DNA of 64,000 nucleotides, from the NCBI GenBank assembly GCA_026225945.1, contig JAMJFZ010000320.1, positions 13,343,501 to 13,407,500 on the forward strand, read 5' to 3'. Within the stretch, counting starts at the first letter, position 1; each line of letters opens with the position of its first letter. The notes under the pieces are model-generated. The model was given only the letters and a program-made list of their open reading frames with translations. It was not told the origin of the DNA and ran no database searches. Below are positions 35,209-45,943 of the stretch, piece by piece. The stretch is from Cricetomys ansorgei. Taxonomy: Eukaryota > Chordata > Mammalia > Rodentia > Nesomyidae. A program made the translations under genes and the position numbers.

Positions 35209-35385
35209 AAAAGAAAACATTCAGTTGAAGGCTTGCTTACAGTTTCAGAGAGGAGCCCATTGGGGAAACACGGCAGCAGGTGAACAGGCATGGAACTGGT
35301 GCAGTAGATGAGAGTTTGTTCCTGATCCACAAGCATGAGGCAGAGACACAGAGACAGAGACAGAGACAGATGAAACTTAGAGTGG
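35209..35385 (-). mobile_element. Inverted MT LTR segment
   Basis: 'gaaggcttgcttacagtttc', 'ggggaaacacggcagcaggt', 'gaacaggcatggaactggtg' and 'cagtagatgagagtttgttc' are the reverse complement of the MT 3' half. The flanking MT pieces are in the opposite orientation. Confidence 0.75.
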
Positions 35386-35518
35386 GTGGCTAGGGCTGCC
35401 AAGCTCCTGCCATGAAGGTCAAGGACTCCACCCTTCTGAAGCTGTAAGCTGAAACTAAACGCTTTTATAAGTTGCTTTGGTCACGGTATCATAGAAAAAG
35501 AAAAGCAACCGTAATTGC
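35386..35518 (+). mobile_element. MT-type MaLR LTR, 3' half
   Basis: 'ccaagctcctgccatgaagg', 'actccacccttctgaagctg', 'taagttgctttggtcacggt' continue the forward MT LTR to its 3' region. Same orientation as the piece at 34984. Confidence 0.75.
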
Positions 35519-37089
35519 GATAGTCTTCAGTCATAATTAACTACTAATGCAAAAACAAAATAAAGAAAATTTCACAACCTATTAAAAATGATCTACAGAA
35601 CTGCTACAGTTCAGAAAATCCTGTGTGATAAGGCACCGTCTTTAATCTATGAAGAGCAATGAAGCTCGCACTTCATATCCAATATTGTACCTCTAACAAG
35701 ACCAAGCAAAATCAAAATCAAAATCAGAAATGTTTGGTTTTTTTTTTCCATTTTGGGCTTGCCATTAACATGTAGCAATTTTCAAAGAATCTAAAAATGT
35801 CTATTAGAATAAGTGCATTTAGCAAGGTTTCAGAATACATGTTCATACATATATATATGTAGAAATAAGTTCATATATATGAACCTGTATGTATATGTAC
35901 ATACACATATATACAAATACATATCTGAAAAGAGAGATACACATATATAGACAAAAATAAAATTTTAAACACCAATAAAATAGTATCAAAAACATAAAAC
36001 ATTAGGAAAATTTTAACATCAATACAATATACTGCCAAGTAATGCTGAGAAAAACTAAAAAATTCTGAGATAAGAGATCTACACATTCATGTTTAAAAGT
36101 TGCTTACTTAAATTCAAAATCCCAACCCATCTTTCTCTATACATTGACAACTAGTTCTAAAACGATGTTGTAGAAACACAAAAGAGTCAGAATAGCAAAA
36201 CTGTCCTCGAAAAGAACAGCGTGGCTCACCCTACCAGCTCTTGAGAGACCTCAGCGGGAGGAGTATCTCAACTGTTTCTCCTCCAGGATTTTACCATTGC
36301 TCCTTATCTTGCAGGACCGGTCTTAACCCTGGCTATTCCACTTACCTTTCATGTTTCAGTGTCACCTCCCAGCCCATCTTAAAGATCTTTGATGATCACT
36401 TATTTTCTGTCTCCATCACTGGGCTAGAGACTCAGTGATTGAGCAGCCTAGGTTACGGTGCTCATGTTGGTAATTTCAGGGCTCAGTCTGAGGATCTAAG
36501 AAACTCTCAGTACCTACATTCTGAATGACATTATCAAACATTTTCCAGATACTTAAAACCTGCTGGCCAGAGAGCTGATAGCATGCATTTCTCTAGTTGC
36601 ATCGCTGCTTCCTTCTTTCCCGTTTTAAACAAGAAAGACTTTTCTGTTACAACCATCCTGTCACTGATTTGCTGAACAGCAAAAGTACTGAATGGAGTGT
36701 GGTCTGTAAATTTTATTACTGTATTGTTTACTGCCTGCTGATGATCATTAACAAAGATGTTAACTGAGACAGCAGCAGTCACCCCTATGTCCTCCAGGAG
36801 AGGAGATAATCACTTAGCAAACTCTGAAAAATATGTTTACTTTCAAACATCCTACCTTATCATTTGACTATCCCATGGCTTCCAAGTCCCTCCCCACAAG
36901 ACGGGCTCTTTAATGCAGATCTGACTGTGTTCTCTTGTCCCTTTGCTTTTCACCCCCTCACCAGCCTAAAAAGTAGCAAGCTAACAGGTTTACTGTAAGT
37001 AAAAAACTAAGCTAAATGTCTTCCATCTAGTTAATGTACTCATTTATATAAATATTCAAAGCCTTCATTGAAGCTGTAAGATCGTTGAG
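35519..37089. other. Unique AT-rich sequence with a perfect palindrome
   Basis: No transposon is recognised. A perfect 16-base palindrome gttcatatatatgaac lies at 35869-35884 in a CATA/TATA-rich patch (35838-35960). Confidence 0.5.
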
Positions 37090-37490
37090 GTTGGGAAAAG
37101 TCAACAAATTAAATAGTTCCAAGATTCTAATTGCCCAATGTGTCGACTTTCTCAGGAAATACATGATTATTATTCGACAATTCTATATTTATAATTCATT
37201 TATTGGCCAAAACTGTAATTCAAATTCAAAACTAATTTTCATGGTGCTTCTGTGGTCCCTCACAGATACATGGCAAAGAATGGAATTCCTGAGTTGCCTA
37301 ATGAGCACATCCTAGACGAGGTGGAGCAAGGAGTTGCTCCTCCTTCTTATTTCGGCTTTCATTCTATAAATGTGTGCCCTTTTTATAGTTTATTGAGTGC
37401 CATATTTTTCACTGTTGATCTTTTATGAGTATCTTGCTTGCTAATTAAATGGCTACAAACTCCTAATGTAGTGCTGGGATGATCAGAAGG
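37090..37490. promoter_or_regulatory. Candidate conserved noncoding element
   Basis: Repeat-free block with dense homeodomain-like and AT-rich cores (ttctaattgcccaat, tataattcatttattggcc, gctaattaaatgg). It stops just before a young B1. Conservation is inferred. Confidence 0.3.
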
Positions 37491-37523
37491 CTGGAAAAAA
37501 CTTTACCAAAAATTGTGTGCTTA

Positions 37524-37672
37524 GCTGGGTAGTAGTGGTGCACGCCTTTAATCCCAGGACTTAGGAGGCAGAGGCAGGAAGATCTCTGTGAGTTCAAGGC
37601 CAGCCTGGTCTACAGAGTGAGTTCCAGGACAGCCAGAGTTACAACAGAGAAACATTGTCTTGAAAAAAAAAA
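37524..37672 (+). mobile_element. B1 SINE, young copy 2
   Basis: Full-length B1: 'gcacgcctttaatcccagga', B box 'gagttcaaggccagcctggt', and 'gagttacaacagagaaacat'. Near-duplicate flanks are visible: aaaattgtgtgct before the element and aaaattatgtgtgct after its A tail, the expected L1-made target duplication. Confidence 0.95.
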
Positions 37673-39399
37673 TTATGTGTGCTAGATAAACATCTGGGTA
37701 AAGTTAAAGTTAATGATTTAACAATTTTTATTAAATAAGGAGTCCTTAGAAAGAAATACTCATAAAATAGTAGTATTATGTTTTCATAATTTTGTTAAAA
37801 AAAATGATGTGATCAGAGCCTCACAGGACCCTACCACTATTTTTTCAACAAGAAGACTGAAGTAGTCAGTATTCGCCCATCACTGTTTCAATTACTATGA
37901 ATCATAACACCACGAATAACAAGAAAAGATTCTGTGTATAATGTGATATGTAACCATGATAGAAATGTTTCCCTAAACATTTGAAAAATCAGAAAGTTGT
38001 TCAAGATGGATTCGGGATACAGACACTGAAAAGAGAAGGACGCTTGACACAGAGTAAAAGCCGAAAATGGATTTTTAACAAACTAGAGTCTCCAAGTCAG
38101 ATCTACCCTTGTCTTGTCTAATTTTATAAATAAATATTCACTAGACTACAGCCATATCCAGTCACTAGCACATTGTCATAGTACAGACAAGCCAAAGCCA
38201 CGCTATGTCAACAAAATGAGAAGGCGTGTAACCACACAGGAAAGGGACAGTTGGAGATAGATAGCCATCAGACTTCATACCCTGAAAGATCCTATAGGCT
38301 GGACAAGAGATTCACACAAAGTAATGTTTACTGGGTAATCCGATGTACTACAGAGAGCAGAGCGAAGAGGCTGAGAGCCCAATAAAGCGCTTACAGAAAT
38401 GGTAGAAGGGAAAGATCAGGTGTATTTTGGTCCCTATGATGATTCAAGAGAACTGGGGAGGACAATTTGAATATAAGTCAATACAGCTTCATCAGCAGTT
38501 TGTGTAGAAAATTATGAAGAAGAAAGAAAAAAAAAATCAGGCATCTGGGAGTCTATGTCAAGTAACTTGACAAAGGAGCATACCATCTTTCAAGGCTGAG
38601 ATTCCAGAGGGAAAGTTTTGAGAAAAATATGATTTGGGCCTCTGACATTTGGACTTGAGATGACACTGAGCGGTCTAGATGGGCTGAGACCTATAAGCAC
38701 TTGTGTACACAACTCTGCAGATGCAGGCAGAGAGATATGGCTTAAATAAAGAGATGTAGAAGTCATTGGGTGAGACAAGTCCTGACTTGGTTAACTTGCC
38801 TGAGGGAAGCACAGATGCTAGAAGTCATAGAGATCATCAAAGAGGGATACAAGAACTGTCTTCTTCAAGGATAGCAGGCATCCAAGGGTAGTGCAGAAGA
38901 CCCAGCCGATCATTTGCAATAGTATTTAAACATGGGAACAACCAGTGATTTCTTCAGAGTCTCATAGATTTAAATTGTAAACTGAAAGACATGAGTCAAA
39001 CCCTACACTTATGTCTTCAGAAGATTCCTTAATTCGTATATTAGGTTCATTCCACAACTTTAAGCCAGAATACATATTCTTACTCTGCAAAAATCCAAGC
39101 CAAGAACCAACTCACATGTCTCGGAGAGTGCTGTTACAGTATGGCATCATGAAGTAGAGGGGAAGGACCAAAGCACAGGCTTATGTTGAAAGATCAGATA
39201 GGTTTCAAAGACTTCCAATGTTATAAAGCGGTTGTGTTCTTTATTATAGTTCTCATGAATCTGGGCATAGTGCTTGTTTCAGTTACAGGACATTAAGCTA
39301 AGCATCTCTTAAGAGTCCCTGCTACAAAGAGTGCCATTCCAAAGTCCCAGGAAGAGCCCTGGGGCTGCTTACCAATCTCACATTTTGTGCTTATTCTAG
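37673..39399. other. Mostly unique sequence
   Basis: No repeat is firmly recognised. A G/A-rich part at about 38320-38400 could be the end of a decayed LTR read backwards. No exon is recognised. Confidence 0.45.
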
Positions 39400-39690
39400 G
39401 TATGTAGAAGATTGCATTTCCTAGACCCCCTTGTGGTTAAGTACAGCAGACTCTCCAAGTAGACCTGAACCAAAAAGACTTAATACAGGTAATTCTTTCT
39501 CTTTCTCTGCATTAGATCTTGTCAAAAACCTCAAGCTCTCTAGATAGCCGGATGCTGAAGGTAGTAAGGACTCTGTCTCCTTAAGTCTCAGAGTGAACAC
39601 CTGGACAGCGACTCAGCTCCCAATATTGTCTCTTGAAATAGACTGACTTTGTAATAAGAATAAAGCACTTGGTTATATCACTAAAAGACA
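39400..39690 (+). mobile_element. Ancient mammalian repeat, family uncertain
   Basis: 'gaagattgcatttcctagac' and 'ccccttgtggttaagtacag', with a late 'gtaataagaataaagcactt', follow the layout of an old eutherian repeat whose consensus has a 'gattgcatttcccagcctcc' block near the start and an AATAAA near the end. Confidence 0.45.
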
Positions 39691-40184
39691 GGGACATTTG
39701 TTACAGTGTTAGTGTTAATATCTGAACTTATTGTTCATTCTCCCTGTCAATCAAAACAGCAGCATATCTATATTTTTTTATAGAAAGGGCTACACACAGT
39801 CATATACTTAGAGTTATTATATTAATAACGTTAGAGAAGTATTGGTCTAGAATCATTTTATTTCACAAGAAGTAGGTAAAACATTTGCCAAGGCAGTCAC
39901 TCTCTATCTAAATGGAAGTCCCCCAAGAAATTGATAGTGCCACGCTAGATTTAGACAACAAAAAGATGAGATGGAAGTGAATATGATCTACCCATCCACC
40001 TTGAAAGAGAAGCAAGGAAAAGCTCACGTGATAAGTAAATAACTTCACTTGCTTTCACATCTTTCAAGTACTCAGAGTCATCCGTGCTTCTCTCCTAGTT
40101 TATAGAAGAAGATTTCTGTGTTTGGAGTTCTATTTCACAAATGTAAATAGTTATTTGAAAGTAGTTACATTTATTTAACATCCC
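39691..40184. other. Unique AT-rich sequence
   Basis: No repeat or exon is recognised. Confidence 0.55.
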
Positions 40185-40300
40185 AGAGCTGCTTAATCAA
40201 ATGCCAACTTTATAAGTATCCAACACTCTATTATATCTTGGGAGTATAACAATGAGCAGTAGCTCTTTTTCTGGATGGGGAAGTCAGATAGATGAATAAC
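40185..40300 (-). mobile_element. L2 3'-end fragment
   Basis: 'ccaacactctattatatctt' followed by 'gggagtataacaatgagcag' resembles the reverse complement of the L2 end. Diverged. Confidence 0.45.
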
Positions 40301-41354
40301 ACAACATTGAAACATAAGAAAACACAATACATAATAATATAGCGATATAAAATAATGAGATGAACGCTATCAGGCATACGAAAAAACTATTGGAGCACCA
40401 AAGACAAAACAACTGTTTGATTCTATTGGTTCCATGTAGCTTAATATCATGGAAGATCTTGTATAGTCTTAAATATTATTTGTCAGCTAGGAATAAAACA
40501 CAAGAGGATGGTAAATGAGTCTTTCAAACTCAACTCCCCACCCGAACCGTCACATTGGTAGTACCCTGCAGCACTGATGAATTTTCTCTTTTGAATGATG
40601 AAAAATATAAACACCATATGAGGTGTTTTATCAGCAAAATACAAAGGAAGATCCAAACTCTGAAGTGAAAATACTTGTGGATTCTGCTGGTTTCTGTTAC
40701 ACCAGGGAGAGGTGATGAATTTCTGTACTTTGTCTATCGTTGGGATAGAAAAGAATAATAGAATCTTGGAGATGGAAAGGACCTTAGAGATCACATAATC
40801 CAGCAAGATGAATAAACTTTTCTTTTCCATGGCCAATAAACTGGCGAAATGTGATGAATTCGACTCTTCTGAGTTATAGATGGTCTGATGAATTGAGACG
40901 GCCATGGTTCAGCCTAAAACACTGGAGTTTCTCCACACAACAAAAAAATAAACTTTTTCCATATACAAAGTCAATTTAAGTTAGGTGGCTTTCATTGCTT
41001 CTATGAATATAAAATCAATGTGAGAGGGAAAGAAAAAGATGCAGCTCGAGAGGGAAATGGATGAGCGTTTACGCGGCTTCCCTGTGGGACTCTAACAGGT
41101 ATTGAACGTTGCAATTTCCCTCTTACTCTGCTTTTAAAAGAAATTATTTTCCGAGATGACTGTGACATATTTTCAAGAAGCAGCGTTGAAATACATTTTA
41201 GAAACAAGAATTCCTCATGGTTGACACTATTTGTCTAATCATCAAGTGCTGATCAGATTTTTAAAAGTATTTTTGAAATATCTAGCTTAGAGGGCAGCTA
41301 GTTACATATAAGCTGAGTTGAGTTCACCCATTATACTCAAATATGGCTTTTATC

Positions 41355-41356
<2 letters not shown>
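40301..41356. other. Mostly unique; one ancient repeat core
   Basis: 'ggaaaggaccttagagatca' at about 40775-40794 is a phrase typical of an ancient mammalian repeat. The rest is unique. The 140-codon minus-strand frame at 40483-40905 has no recognisable domain. Confidence 0.45.
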
Positions 41357-41421
<65 letters not shown>

Positions 41422-41428
41422 GCTCTCG
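41357..41428. repeat. (CT)n microsatellite
   Basis: About 33 CT units with two CG interruptions near the end. Frames across it give serine/leucine runs. Confidence 0.97.
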
Positions 41429-41631
41429 TGTGTCTGTGTGTCAATCTGTCTGTGTTTCCCCAGAAAGGGATTTTGAAAAACACAGATCACCACTCCTATC
41501 CAAGCCACTCAAACTTCTTTCTGCACTGGTCATATATGAGCTCTAGGAACATGGGCTTTTTTCATTATACAACTTCATATAGGACTCAGAGATGCAAATT
41601 ATCAAATAATTTGGTAATAAAAATATGAACA

Positions 41632-41800
41632 GGAGCTGGAGAGATGGCTCAGAGGTTCAGAGTGTGTACTTCTTTTGCAGAAAGCCTGAGTTTGGTTCCT
41701 AGCACTCACTTGAACTGGTTCACAACTGTAACTCGAGCTCCAGGAGATCCATCAACCTCTTTTAGACTCTGTGTGACCTGCTCTCACACATGAGCATACA
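41632..41800 (+). mobile_element. B3 SINE with expanded tail
   Basis: 'ggagctggagagatggctca', 'ttttgcagaaagcctgagtt', 'gttcacaactgtaactcgag' and 'gagatccatcaacctctttt' follow B3 order. The normal CATA/CACA tail continues into the array that follows. The B3-like end 'ctaaacataaaataagt' lies after the array. Confidence 0.88.
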
Positions 41801-41823
41801 CTCACACACATACACATACATAT

Positions 41824-41858
<35 letters not shown>

Positions 41859-41937
41859 TACATATACATATACACATACATATACACATACACATACACA
41901 TGCACATGCACATACACATACATATACACATACACAT

Positions 41938-41984
<47 letters not shown>

Positions 41985-42124
41985 TACATATACACATACA
42001 CATACATATACACATACACATACATATACACATACACATACATATACACATACATATACACATACACATACACATGCACATACACATACACATACACATA
42101 CATGTACACATACATATACACATA
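41801..42124. repeat. (CACATA/CATA)n array, strictly alternating
   Basis: About 320 bases of mixed CACATA and CATATA units with a few CATGCA and CATGTA variants. Pyrimidine and purine alternate throughout. Neither strand has stop codons in several frames, giving long spurious frames of histidine/isoleucine or cysteine/methionine type. Confidence 0.97.
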
Positions 42125-42599
42125 ACTAAACATAAAATAAGTGTTTTAAAAGTATTTATATTTTTTCCTTCTGGATAAAAAGTTCATGAAGAAATAATCT
42201 ATGAAATAAAATGCCTTTGCTTTTTTAAAAATAATAATGTAACAAAGAGAATGCAGACCCCAATTATCTCTAAATTAAAAGGAACCAAACACTACATAGA
42301 TAAGGCAAAAGCACAAAAAAGAGGAATAAGTAAAAGTTTATTACCCTAAATGATTATCTACACTGTTGCTAGAATGTGGTAGTTGACCATATTCTGCAAA
42401 ATTAAGAATGAAAAGATTCATCTATGTTATACTTTGGCTGTGTTAGGGACCATCTTCCTTATTTGTCTTTAATTTAATCCCACATACTAGAGGATGGGTA
42501 GAAGCTATCCATGCTGGGCACAGGGGTTTGTTTACTATTGTTTCTGAGATGCTTCCTTATTAGATTTTTGGTAGGTTGTACTATTTTTCTGGCCATAGG
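42125..42599. other. Unique AT-rich sequence
   Basis: No repeat or exon is recognised. Confidence 0.5.
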
Positions 42600-43190
42600 C
42601 ATGCTTGGAAATCACCCTATAAATTGCTTTTATAACTATAGCTCTGAGGCGGGATTCAGTGAAGTTTTCTGTGTGTAATGACCAAATTGGAAATTAGCCA
42701 AATTCCCAACCCTGCACTGGTGAACAGAACCGATTGGTTGTTAATAATCACACTCACTCAACATCCTGGTTTTTAGAAATCCTTAGAAAGAGACTTAATG
42801 CTCTCTGAGAGAGCCGTGGCAGATCACAAGAGTGCTATTTCCATGGAGCCACCCACAGGGGCTGGGGGAGGGGTCCCCGCAGCTAACAATGCAGCAATGT
42901 CTATTCAGAGTCGCCTGGCTTTGCACCCAAGGTGCTTAATAACTGAATGGTGGAACAGATGCGTATTCCTTTGAATTCCCTCCAAACTCATTTTCATGAA
43001 CAATTCCACACCTTTCACGTGGCTTTATTTTCCACCTGTTATGTGGGCTGTCCTTCTTCCTTTCCACTGACAGCGTTGTTAACAATGCAGCTGTCTGTGA
43101 GCAGGAAAACGGCCCAAGATGTCAGACTGTGCTCTGATGACTTTGCACATTGAATACATTTGGTTAGTTATAAGGGACAGCTATTGACAC
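42600..43190. promoter_or_regulatory. Candidate conserved noncoding element
   Basis: A 590-base repeat-free block with balanced composition. It contains E-boxes (tttcacgtggct, tccacctgtt), SOX-like cores (gttaacaatgcag, ctaacaatgcagcaatg) and a homeodomain-like ggtgcttaataactg. The longest frame is 68 codons and has no recognisable feature. Conservation is inferred. Confidence 0.35.
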
Positions 43191-43386
43191 TGCTTGTTAT
43201 CTTTTGCCACTCCATTTTTTCTTTAATTCATTCTTCATTCTTCTTTAATACATCCTCTCCTTGCTTCCTCTGGTCATGTTATCTGCAACTGACCTTGATT
43301 GAGATCTAGTTTGGTTTTCTCTGAGTACATTGCATTTTGCTTGTTTTTCAACACTATTGTTATTTTTGGAATTTATTTTAAGAGGT

Positions 43387-43528
43387 AGGTGTGTGTGTGC
43401 GTGTGTGTGTGTGTGTGTAGGTGCCCATGGAGGCCAGGGGTGTCTGATACGCAGAGTTACAACTCTGATACAAGAGTTACAAGACAGGGGTTTGGGGCCC
43501 TTCTCCACTGAGCCGTTTTCTCAGTTCC
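43387..43528 (-). mobile_element. B3-type SINE with (GT)n tail
   Basis: The plus strand shows a GT run (43389-43418), then 'aggtgcccatggaggccagg', 'ggtgtctgatacgcagagtt' and 'ccactgagccgttttctcag': B3 in reverse with its CA-rich tail. The middle is shortened. Confidence 0.75.
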
Positions 43529-43565
43529 CTTGATTTAAATTTTTTTTATTTTATCTACTATTATT

Positions 43566-43722
43566 AATGTGTGTGTGTGTGCATGTGTGTGTGTACATGA
43601 GTGCGCCTTGCAGGACTTTTAGGAGTCAGTCTTCTTCTTTCACAGTGGTTTCTGGGGATGGAACATCAGGTGTCAGGCTCCTGTGGCAGATGCTCTCTCC
43701 TGCTGAGGCATCTCACCCACCC
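43566..43722 (-). mobile_element. B3-type SINE
   Basis: 'gtgtgtgtacatgagtgcgc', 'gacttttaggagtcagtctt', 'ggtttctggggatggaacat' and 'ctgaggcatctcacccacc' are a B3 read backwards. It lies close behind another B3 in the same orientation. Confidence 0.75.
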
Positions 43723-43924
43723 TGTGGTACCATTATCAAAGCATGAGACTGTCATGATGCTCACCCTTTTCATCCAATTATAACTAAAGGCCCTTCATTA
43801 GAGCTCTGTTTCTCAATGTCCCCCAAGAAGAGTTCTGATCATCCTTTATCCATTAGCTTTTCTTCTTTTCTCTTTATCTAAAGACTTCTCAAGAGCTGAG
43901 TAGCTTAGGAATTAGACATCTGAC
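43723..43924. other. Unique sequence upstream of the L1
   Basis: Short stretch between the B3 and the L1. No target duplication matching the L1 3' flank is convincing. Confidence 0.5.
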
Positions 43925-44048
43925 TTCCCTCACTCAGTATTTTTTTCTTCCTAGTAACTTCTATTTGTCTGCAAAATTCACGTACTCCACTGTGTAAATG
44001 TGCCACAATTTCTTTATCCATTCTTCAGTGGAGGGCATCTAGGTTGAC
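43925..44048 (-). mobile_element. L1, inverted 5' piece
   Basis: The plus strand reads backwards through L1 near the ORF2 end: 'ccctcactcagtattttttt', 'catttgtct'-like 'ctatttgtctgcaaaattca', 'ccactgtgtaaatgtgccac', 'aatttctttatccattcttc', 'gagggcatctaggttgaca'. It joins an L1 piece in the other orientation. Confidence 0.8.
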
Positions 44049-45232
44049 AAACATGGTATGAACTCACTTATACGCGGATATTAACTGTTAATCAGAGGAT
44101 AATACACAATACACAAACCCAGAGAGACTTCATAACCAGGAGGGCCCGGGTTAGAACACAGGGATCTCCCTGGAAAGTGGGAAATAGAACAGAAGATGCA
44201 GGAGGGACAGAGAATGATGGGAATGGGAAGAAAAGAGACTGGGAAGGCGGAGAGGGATATATGGAGAGAATATATGGAAAGATGAACAGAATTGGAGGAC
44301 ACTTAGGGAAAATCAGGAGACCTAATGCAGTGAAAACTCACTGGAAACAACGGAGACCTTAGCAAAGACCTCCGGTAAGGAGGGGTGGGGACCCTAAACA
44401 GGCCTTCTCCTTTAACGAGGCAAGGCTTCCCGTGGTGGGACTGGGATGCCATCCCAGCCACAAAAACTTCAACCTGTGGCCTATCCTCCCTTCCTCCCTG
44501 CAGGATCCTCTGGGACAATGGAAGGGCAGCACGCCATGTTAAAGGAGGGAGACCATGACCGAAAACAGGAGAAACCAGGACAGGAACTGGCAAGAACCAG
44601 GTCTGGACTTCTAATGTTATTTGGCTCTCCTCATATATGAATGCCTACCCCAATCCTCAACAGAGAGGATCCCCAGGGCAGCTGAAGGGAGCAGATGCAG
44701 AGGACCAGGGCCAAACAAAATGCAAAGCTTGAGAAACCCCACAGAAAAAGTGGAGGAGGGGTTATTGGAACCAGAGGGGTGGAGGACACCAGGAGAACAA
44801 GCCCCATGGAGTTAGCTGACCAGCACTCTTAGGGGCTCACAGAGCCTGGAGCCGCAGACATTGAACCTGTTGAGTCCCCTGAATATGTCTGGAATTTTCC
44901 TGATTCAGTGCTCTTACAGAACTCATACAGACTGGAATAGAGGTGTGGACCTGCCCTTGAGTACCTTGTCCTCCTGCTGGGCTGTCTCCTCCAGTAGGGA
45001 ATTGTGCCTGACCCTGTTCCATCTTGTGCCATGTTTTCACAGTAACCCTGGGACGATTACTCTTTCTTGGGGACAGACAGGGTGTGAGCGGGAGGTTGAG
45101 GGGAGGTAGATATGGGGGATAAGGAAGATGGGAGGAGCTGGGAGAAATGAAGGGAAGGGTGGAAGGGCACGGAATTCAATATATGAGAGAAGAAAATTCT
45201 AATAAACAAATAACTTTAAATTAAAAAAAAAC
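44049..45232 (+). mobile_element. L1 3' end with poly-A tail
   Basis: Starts at 'aaacatggtatgaactcact', which directly follows the inverted piece in L1 order. It then has 'aaacccagagagacttcata' and 'ggagggcccgggttagaaca', a purine-rich G-tract region, 'gcagaggaccagggccaaac' and 'agaggggtggaggacaccag'. It ends near 'aataaacaaataactt' and an A run. Short frames inside are not genes. Confidence 0.85.
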
Positions 45233-45279
45233 AAAGTCAAGAATCAGGATGGGGAAAAAAAAAGGTATTAGAAATCTAT

Positions 45280-45419
45280 TTTCAACACTGGCTTAGCCAC
45301 TTCCAAGCTGTACATCCTTGGGCAACTTGCTTAGCTAACTCTTTGCATGTCTATTGTCTTGAAACATGAGGCTATTCTAAGAATGTAACTCACTGGGTTC
45401 TAGGGAGGATTAAATGGGA

Positions 45420-45427
<8 letters not shown>
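45280..45427 (+). mobile_element. MIR SINE
   Basis: 'ccttgggcaacttgcttagc' and 'tctagggaggattaaatggg' sit at the right distance for MIR. Confidence 0.8.

Positions 45428-45486
<59 letters not shown>
45428..45486. repeat. (CT)n(CA)n compound microsatellite
   Basis: About 13 CT units pass directly into about 16 CA units. Confidence 0.97.
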
Positions 45487-45489
<3 letters not shown>

Positions 45490-45810
45490 ATTAGGATCTT
45501 CATTTTTGTGATATTTTAGTCCACATTAATTCTCCAAGGCAATTCTAGATCACAGAATGAGTAAATTATGTTTATACTTAATACATAAAGTACATGAAAC
45601 AGATATATAGACATATATATCCAGCAGTACATGCTGGTCACTGTCCCATCTCCCTCTGCAGAGGGAGCCAGATTCTTAGGCTTCTACGTGCTTGAGATGT
45701 GATACATATATTGAAATGTTTATAATTCATCTTTTTTAAGCTAGTAAAGTTCAAGTTATAAAACACTGAGAAGCAGATGATCCAAGAATATGAGATGCAA
45801 CCTCTCCAAA
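45487..45810. other. Unique AT-rich sequence
   Basis: No repeat or exon is recognised. Confidence 0.5.
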
Positions 45811-45943
45811 AAGGAAGGAAGGAAGGAAGGAAGGAAGGAAGGAAGGAAGGGAGGGAGGGAGGGAGGGAGGGAGGGAGGGAGGGAGGGAGGGAGGAAGGAA
45901 GGAAGGAAGGAAGGAAGGAAGGAAGGAAGGAAGGAAGGAAGGG
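45811..45943. repeat. (GGAA)n(GGGA)n(GGAA)n nested microsatellite
   Basis: A central block of about 11 GGGA units is flanked on both sides by about 9-12 GGAA units. Every base is a purine. The GGAA units are ETS-factor cores in tandem. Long frames on both strands are artefacts. Confidence 0.97.

Noticed and set aside
35869..35884. 16-base palindrome gttcatatatatgaac
   Set aside because: It lies in a TATA-rich patch where such palindromes arise easily.
40483..40905. 140-codon minus-strand frame
   Set aside because: The translation has mixed composition but no domain, and it crosses an ancient repeat phrase near 40775.
41801..42124. Regularly spaced direct repeats, CRISPR-like at a glance
   Set aside because: Units are 4-6 bases with no spacers and the genome is a rodent's. 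It is a microsatellite.
41752..42178. Overlapping frames of 92-123 codons on both strands
   Set aside because: All are translations of the CACATA/CATA array, which has no stop codon in several frames.
44081..45109. Cluster of short frames on both strands
   Set aside because: They lie in the L1 3' untranslated region, which is noncoding.
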